Notes under the pieces: generated by a model
Database searches by the model: none
Told to the model about the DNA's origin: nothing
The model's input: the letters and a program-made list of their open reading frames with translations, nothing else
From: Sciurus carolinensis
Taxonomy: Eukaryota; Chordata; Mammalia; Rodentia; Sciuridae
Assembly (NCBI RefSeq): GCF_902686445.1
Contig: NC_062229.1
Coordinates: 3,001,003 to 3,065,002, forward strand
Length of the DNA stretch: 64,000 bases
Direction: 5' to 3'
Part shown: one piece after another, positions 55,657 through 64,000 of the stretch
How the letters are laid out: every line of letters starts with the position of its first letter
How positions within the stretch are numbered: the first letter of the stretch is position 1
Program-made: the position numbers and the translations under genes

Positions 55657-55800
55657 TTTGGTTCCTGGATTGACCCCGGGGGCGCTTACCCACACCCCCA
55701 GCCCTTTCCAGTTTTCATTTAGGGACAAGACCTTGCTGAGTTGCTGAGGCTGCTTTGAACCCGCGAGCCGCCGGGATGGCAGGTGTCACCATGCTTGAAG
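55657..55800 (-). mobile_element. B1-dID SINE, antisense, diverged
   Basis: TTTGGTTCCTGGATTGACCC, CCACACCCCCAGCCCTTTCC, TTTAGGGACAAGACCTTGCT, GAGTTGCTGAGGCTGC and CGCCGGGATGGCAGGTGTCA are the reverse-complement order of ID part then B1 part. Confidence 0.75.
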
Positions 55801-56334
55801 GAGAGGAGGCCTCGCTTGTCGTTTTGCAGCATTTCTTTGGACCGGGTGTGTTCCCTGTCTGGCCCGCGCTTCCCCAGCTGCAATGGAGGAGGTAGATGAG
55901 ATGGTTCTGGAGGACTGTCCCCTCTGCCGCCTCACCGTCGTGACACCCTGACTTTCCACCAGGCACAGGTGACAGCAGGGGACCAGGCTTTCTTGGCCAG
56001 CAACTCCTACCCACTCCCACAGGCTGGCCAAAGGGTCCCGTGACCTCCGCGTGCTGCCGGGAAGGGCTGAGACGTGCTGCCCGGGAAGCCCCCTGCCGCG
56101 CATGCGTCCAGCGCCTTCTGTGCGCCGGGCTGTGCCCAGCAGAGGGACAGAGCGCAGGCCCTTGTCCTCACATTGGCGATTAACGGAATTAAACTTGCAA
56201 TGAGGGAGACACGAGGCAGATTTGGAGAGGGGCTGCCGGGAGGCGCAGGGGGCGGGAGGGACGCCAAAAGTGAGAGCGGTCGCGGGGCGGCGGGGTGCGG
56301 AAGAGCATCCCACGTCACCCGAACGTCCTGACCA

Positions 56335-56455
56335 CCCGCTCAGGGATGCTGCCCACCCAGCTGCTCCGGAGGCCGAGGCGCTGGGCCGCTGGAGCCCGGG
56401 GGTCCGAGCAGGCCTGGGTGACATCCAGAGATCCTGCCCTCAAAAAAACCTTGAA
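56335..56455 (+). mobile_element. B1-type SINE, diverged
   Basis: CCCACCCAGCTGCTCCGGAG and GCCGAGGCGCTGGGCC, then CAGGCCTGGGTGACATCCAG and ATCCTGCCCTCAAAAAAACC, keep the 7SL-derived order. Confidence 0.6.
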
Positions 56456-56482
56456 TCCGGAGAGCGAGCAGCCCGAGGCCCA

Positions 56483-56512
56483 GGGCGGTGCTGGGCGGTG
56501 CTGGGCGGTGCT
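56483..56512 (+). repeat. 10-bp tandem repeat, three copies
   Basis: GGGCGGTGCT repeated three times. Confidence 0.85.
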
Positions 56513-57303
56513 GGGATGGCCCCCTTTGGGCAGTTTTGATTTCCGTGGGTTCAGTTCCCCGTGGGGGAACGCTGCCCAAAATCTGAAGTGGAAGATTCCA
56601 GAACAAGTCATTCCTAAACTGTTGAGTGCTGCTCTGGGTGGCAGGACATCCTGAGCTCCCCGTCCCAGCCAGGGTGTGAACCGGCCCTTCGTGCAGTGTC
56701 CACCGCGTAGATGCCTCCCGCCCAGCAGTCCTCGGTAGCCAGCTCGGCTGACATCAGGTCAGCTGTCACAGTGCTGCGCGGCTGTTCAAGAGACCCTCGG
56801 TGTTGGTGCTGGCCGTTGTCACACGCCAGAGAGAAGCTGCAAAGAGCTCCTTCAAGTGAAGAGACGAAAAGTGCAGGAGAGAGAGAGAGAGGTGGAGTCG
56901 AGGCCACGTCCCGTCACTCTCATTACGCATCATGTCCTAATTGTTCTAGTCTCATGTTCCTCGTGGTTCTTAGTCTCTTGCCCCGTTTATGAACCGGCCT
57001 TTACCAAGGCCAGTGCGGACAGGAGAACGGCCTGGTAGGGCTGAGTCCTCCTGTGCCTTCTGACCCCCGGGCCTTGGCCGTCCCTGTGGTGATGGCAGGA
57101 GACTTCGTGGAGGAGGATTCACCCGGGAATCATCCAGGAACAGCACGTTTCCAAGGATGACAGGGAAAGAGCTTGTCCACCCTGTGGGCACTGAGACCCC
57201 AGGGCCCCTGCTCACAAAGGGGACAGGTGTCAGCGCACTGCTTGGGCATCAAGGGGCCCTTCACACAGGGAGGTCCCACCAAATCTCTAAGAACCTGTTT
57301 TAA

Positions 57304-57600
57304 ATGAAGGAAGGAAGGAAGGAAGGAAGGAAGGAAGGAAGGAGAGGGAGGAGGAGGAGGAAGGAGAGGGAGGAGGAGGGGGAAGGAGAGGGAGGAGGAG
57401 GGGGGAGGAGGAGGGGGAGGGGGAGGGGGAGGACCAAGGGAGGAGGAGGGGCGGGGAGGAGGAGGAGAACCGAGGGGGGGGGAGGGAAGGGGGGAGGGGA
57501 GGGAAGGCAGAGGGAAGGGGAGGACGGGGGGAGGGGGGGAGGGAAGGGAGGGGGGAGGACCGAGGGAGGGGGAGGGGCGGGGAGGAGGGGCGGGGAGGGG
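57304..57600 (+). repeat. Long purine tract: (GGAA)n grading into GGGGAGGAGG
   Basis: About 300 bp of near-pure purine on the plus strand. It starts with about ten AAGG units and ends G-rich. Such tracts can form triplex (H-DNA) or G-quadruplexes. GGAA arrays are also ETS-factor landing sites. Expect length variation. Confidence 0.9.
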
Positions 57601-58329
57601 CTTGTGGTCCCCGGGGGCTGGAGGAGTCACCGTGGATCCCCAGAGAGTAATTAGAGAGGCGGCTGCTTCCCATTGTAATAGCGACAGGGCAGACACGACC
57701 CAAATGCTTAACGATAGAGGGTCAGTTACAAAAAACTTCACCCGTAGCCTCGCCGGGAAGCCCAAGGGGGCGCCAGGGAAATGGCCCCCAGCTTGCTCTT
57801 CTTTCTGGGTGCGTCGGGACGCTCCCAATTTTCTGCAGCCAAGGGCTCGCTCTGGGGCCAGAGGTGGGGTGTGTCCGCGATCTCGTTCCCGAGGCGGGAA
57901 GGAGGCCCGGAGAGGCGCAGGCAGGACCCGACTGCCCTGCTGTCACTAGGTTCTGGCCTGCGCTTGGGGAGGGCAGGGCCTGTACCCGCCGCCTGGGCCG
58001 CGGCCCGCGTGGGCTTTGCCGACCCTCCGCAGAAGCCGTTGCCTCCCACCCGGACGGCCTCCGCAAGGTCGCCAAAGGCCCCTGTTGGAGGTTTGGTCCT
58101 CGGGGAGGAGCCTTTAAGAGGCGGGGCCTGCCGGGAGGCCTTTGGGTGTTGTGGGCGGGGCCTCACGGAGGGCGGGGCCCGGAGCTTCCCGGCGCTGAGC
58201 AGCGTCCAGTGCGTCTGCTGCCCCGCTGCCTCCCACAGGCCCAGGGCCACCAGCCAGCTGACCGCGCACTGGAATCCCAACACCGCCGCCCAAACAAGAC
58301 TTCCCTCTTTAGAAGTGGAGTTCCTGCAG

Positions 58330-58510
58330 GGCCCGGTGGCGCCCGTCCCAAGTCCCAGCCACGTGGGTGACTGAGGCAGGAGGACTGCAGGTTCCAGGTC
58401 GTCTGTGCGACGTAGACTCTGAAATCAGATGAAAAGGCCCGCGAGAGGTTCAGGGCGGAGGCCCGCCTAGCACGTGCGAGCCCTGGGCTTCAGCCCCGCA
58501 CCGCAAGAGC
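58330..58510 (+). mobile_element. B1-dID SINE, diverged
   Basis: B1-like CCGGTGGCGCCCGTCCCAAG and GACTGAGGCAGGAGGACTGC, then the ID-like GCCCGCCTAGCACGTGCGAG, CCCTGGGCTTCAGCCCCGCA and CCGCAAG. Confidence 0.7.
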
Positions 58511-58639
58511 CGCGATAGCTCGGGAGTCTCAGTAACAGGCACCCCGCAGATCCGCCCAGCAGAAGTGGCATAGGGCGGCGTGGGGGGCCGATCGCCGGAG
58601 CGGGGTGTCCAGCGGGCCTCGCTGTGGCATCTGGAATAA

Positions 58640-58945
58640 CGATAAGGCGTTGGCACGACGACACCTGGAGGAAGGGTGTCCCAGCAGAGTGCAGCCGTTC
58701 AAAGGCCCTGGGGCAGGGGGAGCCCAGCGTGTTGGGAGCCCCTGTGACTGGAGCAGAGAGGGGGAGAGGGGGAGCGAGGCGGGCAGGGGACGGAAGGTCG
58801 CGCAGGGCCTCCTGGGCTGTGGGGGGACCTGGGCTTGACCCCGAGGGAGGAGCGAGCCAAGGAGGAGCCGCGCAGGGCTGTGGGCCGAGGAGGGAGGGAC
58901 CCGACTCAGCCGCTCAAGGTGCCCTCTGGTGGCGGCTGCGAGGAG
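58640..58945 (-). repeat. L2 fragment, antisense, with CTCF-like core at 58920-58934
   Basis: GTTCAAAGGCCCTGGGGCAG, CCTGTGACTGGAGCAGAGAG and GGGGACCTGGGCTTGACCCC lead to TGCCCTCTGGTGGC. On the minus strand this is GCCACCAGAGGGCA, a close CTCF core match at the homologous place to the copies at 31446 and 53624. Confidence 0.7.
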
Positions 58946-59879
58946 GACCAACGTGGGCGAGCGGGGCCAGGGGCCAGGGGCCAGGGTGCAGGCGCCTGGC
59001 CGGCGCGGGGGCAGAGGTGGCGCTGGACGGGGCCAGGCGGAGGGGGCTGGCCCGGCGGGTGGCACGCCCCCAGCCCTCCCCGCAGAACCGTCGCTTGGTC
59101 TGCTGTGGCCAGTCGCCCTGCGGCTCAGAGATTCCTAACGTGGCCCCGGGTGGCACAGCGCGCCGCCTCCTGCCTTCAGATACGGGCTGTTTGCTGACGT
59201 CATTTTCAGCGATTTCTTTACCCAGGCTCGGCAGGGCCATGCACCGGGCAGCCCTGGAGGGGTGGCCGCCTGCAGGTCCCCGCAGCCGGCCAACCCGGGG
59301 GCCCCGGTGCTTTCCTGGTTTGAGTGCTAGATGTCCCTTGTCTCTGGGAACTCCTCAGCCCCAACCAAACCCAGAGGGCTGGTCACTTTGCTGTCACCAG
59401 GAAACCCAGGTCCATGCCCTGTGGGGTCCTCAAAAGGGGTCCAGGTCCACAGGTGGCAGTGAAGGGGAATCACGGCCATGTGGCCATGACCGCGCTGGCT
59501 CTTGCAGACCAGGCCAGAGACCCGGGGCTTCTCTGAGGGCACCTGTTGGCAGGAAGGGTCTTGGGGCCCCTTTAGACCCTAACAAGCCAACGGGACCCTG
59601 GTGATTCTGCCCGGGCTGGAGCACGTTTGTGCTGGGTCCCCGCCCATGTCTGGAGGCGGTGACACCCTCTGACTGCCTCTGCCCGGTGGCGTCAGCTCAC
59701 CTCCCCGCACAGACGCTGAGGCCCCTTCACTCCAGAACCCCCTCTGGCACGAGGTTCCTGACTCCAGCCTCTGAACAGTTTTCCCTTCCTGGAATATTCT
59801 TCCTTGTCCACCCTGAGGACTCTCCTTCCCTCCAGGAATCCCTCTCACCACAGGACAAGTATTCCTGGGGCACATACCA

Positions 59880-60055
59880 CAGGGTCAGCACACTGGCCCA
59901 TGGGCTACATCTGGCCCCCAGTTTGTGTGTGTGAATAAAGTTTTATCGGCACACAGCTCTGTCGGCTTGCAAGCTGCTTCCTTCTGCAGTGGTTAGGGTG
60001 GACACTATATTTCCAACACGGCCCTTTGCAGAGAGTGTTTGCAGATCCCTGGCCT
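59880..60055 (+). mobile_element. DNA-transposon fossil (hAT/MER-type), family uncertain
   Basis: GGCCCATGGGCTACATCTGG, GTGTGAATAAAGTTTTATCG, GCACACAGCTCTG, TTCCAACACGGCCCTTTGCA and GAGTGTTTGCAGATCCCTGG match a very common non-autonomous mammalian DNA element. The exact family name is not certain from memory. Confidence 0.6.
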
Positions 60056-60399
60056 CCTAGATGCCTGACCCTGTCCAGACACTCGGGAGCCATGGACAGG
60101 GAGACAGACCTGTCCTGAGGACCACTGTCCAGCGGGAGGCATGGCTTTGGGGTCATTGCACAAGCCCAGCTTCACAGGTCATATGGCTGCTTTGTTTCCT
60201 ATAGTTCAGCTTAATTTAGGGTTTGGAGACTCCCATCCCAGAATTGGTTCCTCTTGGGAATCTACCTCCATGGAAGCCAGGGCTGGGGAGGGCCCGAGGG
60301 GGACAGAGGTTGGAAGGGATAGAGGTTTGGTTTGGAAGAAGAGAAAGTTCTGGAGATGGAAGGTGGGAACAGCTGCATGGCCAAGTGACAGATTCTACG

Positions 60400-60780
60400 C
60401 TACACATTTTTTATTTTATGTATTTTACATTTCACAACGAAAAAGAAGCCCCGCTTCTCTTAGAGAACTGGGGAAAGACAAATGCCACACATAAAACAAA
60501 GGGTGTGATCCCAGAATATGTAAAGAGTGCTTACAAGTCAATAAGAAGAAACTAGAAAAATGGGCATGGGGTATAGAGCAGGCAGTTCTTCAAAAGTGGA
60601 AATATGAAATCAGGTGGCCATATATAACATAAAAGAAGCCCAGTCTCATAGTAAAATAAGAATGTAAACGGCAAGATACATTTTACAAATTTTAGGAAGT
60701 TTTTTTTCAGTGCATCAGGTGGGAAAACATTTCATTCAGACAAGAGGCACTTGGTGAGGTTGTGGGACGTGGATCCGACT
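60400..60780 (+). mobile_element. Old L1/HAL1-type LINE fossil
   Basis: AATATGTAAAGAGTGCTTAC, AAGTCAATAAGAAGAAACTA, GAAAAATGGGCATGGGGTAT, CAGGCAGTTCTTCAAAAGTG and GGTGAGGTTGTGGGACGTGG follow the well-known order of this LINE region. Heavily mutated, no intact frame. Confidence 0.7.
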
Positions 60781-60784
60781 GGCT

Positions 60785-61120
60785 AAGGAATGAACAGCTC
60801 ACCCAGGTCCAACACCACCCGCAGGCAGCCCCTCCGTGACTGTCGCCCACGGCCTCAGCCCCAAGCCCTGAAGACATCTTTGAGTCCTTCCTCCATCACT
60901 TCGTCCAGCCGGATCCCAGCCCAGCCCCTCTCTGCTGTCTCGCTGATACTGCACGCGTCCCAGCCTAAGTCACCTTTCGCCCTGATAACTGCACCCCGTC
61001 CTCACGTGCCCCAGGCCGAGCCAGCAGTGGCAGCTGCTGTCAGAACAAGTCCTGCTGTCTTGCCACAGGCACAGACCTCCCAGGGTCTCCCTGTCCCCTC
61101 AAGACCCCTTCTCTGTGGTA
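60785..61120. other. Non-repeat stretch between two LINE fossils, nothing seen
   Basis: An open frame of 139 codons (60790-61209) has no domain and runs into LINE sequence. Rejected as a gene. Confidence 0.45.
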
Positions 61121-61124
61121 TTGT

Positions 61125-61610
61125 TATTTTTAAGCTTTGTTTATTAATTATAGCAGTAAATTATGCACAACATGAATGGATCATTTTAACCATTGTTAGT
61201 GATCATTGATGTTGCTAGGTCCATACACAATAGCATGTAGCTCTAACTGTTCTTTCCAGAACTTTCCACCTTCCCAGACCAGCTCTGCCCCTGGGACATG
61301 GACTCTGCTCCCTTCCTGCCCTGCACCCACCATGCTGCTTCCTGACTGTGACCTTGAGGACTCCGGGACCTCCTGAGGGTGGACCCTGCAGCACAGCCTC
61401 TGTGTCTGGCTCATCTCCCTGCACACGACATCCTCAAGTCAAAGTGATGCGGCAGGTGTTGGGGTGCCCTTCCTGTTCATGGTTGTGTGATATTCCACTT
61501 GCTGATGTGTGCCCATTCATCTGTGGTGGGCACTTGGGCTGCTCCTGCCTTAGGTGGTGTGAACATGGGTGCACAGCATGCTCGGGCCTCCTGCTTTTAA
61601 TCCTGTGGGT
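61125..61610 (+). mobile_element. L1 3'UTR-type fragment
   Basis: AT-rich start, then TTCATGGTTGTGTGATATTC, GTGCCCATTCATCTGTGGTG, GGCACTTGGGCTGCTCCTGC and GTGTGAACATGGGTGCACAG. This is the familiar L1 3' region, diverged. Confidence 0.75.
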
Positions 61611-61619
61611 TGGGAAGCC

Positions 61620-61745
61620 TCACTCTGACTCTACCTGCATGGTCCTACCCCAGGGCCTTTGCACTGGCCATGCCCTCTGCCTGGAGCACTTTCTTCCAGA
61701 TCCTTCCATGAACAGGTCCTTCTGATCAACTTGGGTGACCTTAGG
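61620..61745 (+). repeat. L2 3' fragment
   Basis: ACCCCAGGGCCTTTGCACTG, GCCATGCCCTCTGCCTGGAG and ACTTTCTTCCAGATCCTTCC. Very close to the L2 pattern. Confidence 0.75.
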
Positions 61746-63245
61746 CTGACAGAGCCATCTCTGTCCCCCAAGTCCATGGACACCTGCTTCCCATGGCCAC
61801 TGCCCCTGACTCAGAGCAGCCCCCCGGGATCTGGGCACGATGGCCCACCCTGGAACCCCCTGCCTGGGAGACAGCCACCCTCGGCTTCTGCTTGGGGCTG
61901 GGCTCAGTGCCGAGGGCTCCACCTGTGGCCTGGGGTCTGGAGGCAGGGAGGCCGCTGCCCCGACTCCCAGGGAGGAAATGGGGCTCCTGGGAGCCGACCC
62001 TGCTGGACCCACAGAACCAGGACTCGGGCTCGAACCCCGCTCTGCGTGCCCGTCACTGCCAGGCACACCCCCGCCCGGGGAGAGCTGCCACTCGGGGGTC
62101 CCAGCCGGCAGGGCTGGCGGTGGGGTCAGCTCCCTGGCGGGTGGGAAGGGCCAGCCAAGTGGGGCGGCCTCTTCTTCGAGGTCTTGGAGGGTTGGCGCCG
62201 GGTGGCACCCTGGCACGTGCCGCGGCTGGTGGCAGGTCGTTTTGTTGGTCCCCAGGTGCCTGTTAATGGCCGCCCCGAGCAACAGGCACGTCCTTCCTCT
62301 GGTCCGGTGGCCAGCGGCCCAGCGCGAGGACCCAGCGACCTGGACCTCCCTCCTGGTTGTCCTCCACACACGCAGGGCCTCGCAGGCAGGCTCTGTGCCA
62401 CCTGCTCTCCACGGGCGTCCCTGTACTCGCCTGGGCCCTGCTGCGGGGCCGCGGGCCAGCGGTGTCCAGGAGGGTGAGGCGGCCCCGGCCCTCGGGGTCA
62501 CCGGGCAGCTGGGCGGACAGAATCCAGCCGTGTTCCCGTGTCCCCGGGAGCCACAGAATCCCAGCTGGAGCGCGGGACGCAGAGCAAGGGCCCTCACAGG
62601 GCGCGTAGGAGTGCGTGAGCTGGAAGAGCATCTGAGCAGGGACGGCGCGGCAGAGGCTGGAGCGCGGCGCCCCTGGACGGCGGGCAGCAGGGCAGAGAGG
62701 CCGCCAGGACGCGCCGAGGACCTGGAAGACCACATCAAAGGACTTGGACTTTGCCGGTGGTGGACGGTTCCCGGGAATCCTCTGGCTGCTGCAGGGCGAG
62801 CGAGCGGCAGGGCGGGTGGAGAAGGCCAGGAAGCAGTGGAGCCTGCCGTCCAGCCGAGACCCAGCTGGCCCGGTCGGAGGCCGGGGTGCAGAGGGGCAGC
62901 AGGCTGGACAGACGCTCCGGGCTGAGGCGGCGGGACAGGCGCGGCAGGGACGCCCCGTCCCCCCAAGGCCTGCTGCCCGGCTCGGGGAAGGGAAGCCAGC
63001 CGGGCATGGGCACAGGTGGCGCCCACTGCCAAGCTCTGGGCGCCCGGGAGGAAGCCCCCGCTGTCCTCAGCATGGCCACTGCCTGTGGCTCGGTCAGCAG
63101 GGCTGCTTCCCAGGCGGCTCCTCTGACCACCACGGGGGAGGCTGGACGTCCCTGCGTCTCAGCACCTGCCGCCAGGCGTGGGCTCCGCAGCGGCCCCGGG
63201 TTGAAGAGCTCGGCTCCGGCAGGTTCTGCGGTAAATTGCCAGGAG
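61746..63245. other. GC-rich intergenic stretch, no gene seen
   Basis: Long frames on both strands but no domain, splice structure or repeat that I recognise, except an antisense L2-like patch near 62715-62760. Confidence 0.45.
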
Positions 63246-63248
63246 AGC

Positions 63249-63320
63249 TTCCCCTCCCCCCCCCTCCCCCTCCCCCTCCCCCCTTCCCCTTCCCCTCCCT
63301 CCCTCTCCTCCTCCCTCTGC
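63249..63320 (+). repeat. Pyrimidine (C-rich) tract
   Basis: About 70 bp of almost pure CCCCT/CCCTC on the plus strand. Potential i-motif, and G-quadruplex on the other strand. Confidence 0.9.
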
Positions 63321-63539
63321 TGACCCCCAGGCAGCCGGGAGACCTCCGGTGGCTCTCTTTCCTGTTTTCTCCTCCTGGGGGCTTCCCCGTCTCTGGGATG
63401 CGGAAAGGCCAGGTTGTTCCTGTGTGTCTGTGGGGGGGGCCTTGCCCTCTCTGAACTTTTGGCAAAGATGCTTCATAGACCTGCTCTGATCTGTTCCTGT
63501 CTGTAGAAAATCCTCCCTCACCAGGTCCCGCACTCCACA

Positions 63540-63998
63540 CGCAGTGGAACCTGCGCCCCCCCAGGATGCTCCGTATGCGCGGCCCGTCCCCTTCCTGCCT
63601 CCGTCCTCCCACCCAGCCACGGGGCTGCTCTCTGTGCTTCCCAGGCCACCAGGTACATCCTGCCCCAGGACCTTTGCACAGCTGCACCTCCACCCAGAAA
63701 ACCACCCTTTCCTCCCGCGGCTGCCTCCTCTTCTGCTTCAGCTCTCAGCCAAATTTGCAGCTCCCTGGACAGGCTGCCCCTGGGCTCTGCAGCCTCCCCG
63801 TCACCTCCCAGGTCTGTGTTGTCGGGGCCCACGGTGCCTTTATCCACCGGTAGTTAGACCTCTGCCCCTCACGGTGGGAGGGGCCTCCTGAGCTCAGGGA
63901 CTGTCGCTAGGACGATCTGCTCGATTTTTGTCTGCTGCTAACTTCCTGGACCAAGGACAGTCCCCGGCACCCAGCAGGGGCTCAGTGCACCCTTGCCA
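63540..63998 (+). repeat. L2 3' fragment, nearly to the tail
   Basis: CCCCAGGACCTTTGCACAGC, CTCAGGGACTGTCGCTAGGA, GGCACCCAGCAGGGGCTCAG. It reaches the right edge of the window. Confidence 0.7.
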
Positions 63999-64000
63999 AG

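Noticed and set aside
40640..64000. Search for a neighbouring gene (ZNRF4 lies upstream of PTPRS in human)
   Set aside because: No RING/PA-domain single-exon frame or other known protein seen. The region reads as repeats and unique intergenic DNA.

Overview
The window is mammalian nuclear DNA, most likely from a squirrel-family rodent. The rodent call rests on interspersed repeats: several copies look like the sciurid B1-dID SINE, a 7SL-derived B1 part joined to an ID/tRNA-like part (best copy 50692-50875). Ancient MIR, L2, L1 and DNA-transposon fossils fill much of the rest. This is repeat recognition from memory, not a database match.

The only protein-coding gene I can support is the 5' part of PTPRS (receptor protein tyrosine phosphatase sigma, a LAR-type RPTP), on the minus strand. 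Eight coding pieces lie between 16020 and 3136: the signal-peptide exon, two exons for Ig domain 1, one exon beginning Ig domain 2, microexons of 9 and 18 nt inside Ig2, the exon finishing Ig2, and a 12-nt microexon at the Ig2/Ig3 boundary. All reading phases match and every splice site is GT/AG. The Ig3, fibronectin III, transmembrane and phosphatase exons must lie beyond the left edge (below base 1).

Layout. 1-16107 holds the coding part of PTPRS with its introns, including an AT-rich island (2560-3320) around the 12-nt microexon. 16108-40240 is most simply the 5'UTR introns. It contains a GC-rich block with a possible non-coding 5' exon at 20539, a 0.7-kb heptamer minisatellite (26861-27552) beside an AT-rich conserved-element candidate, and a TATA/MEF2-bearing GC-rich block at 36650-37124. 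A large CpG-rich block at 39280-40640 is the best candidate for the main PTPRS promoter. It has CRE palindromes and, on the far side, CCAAT, three CACGTG boxes and a TATA-like box pointing the other way. 40640-64000 looks intergenic: L1, L2, MIR and SINE fossils, purine and pyrimidine tracts, and a textbook REST/NRSF (RE1) match inside an L2 fragment at 48567-48587.

The most rewarding signals are the microexon set with its flanking splicing motifs, the L2-derived RE1 upstream of a neuronal gene, CTCF-like cores at the same place in several L2 copies, and the heptamer array. The many long GC-rich open frames are judged to be artefacts of base composition.
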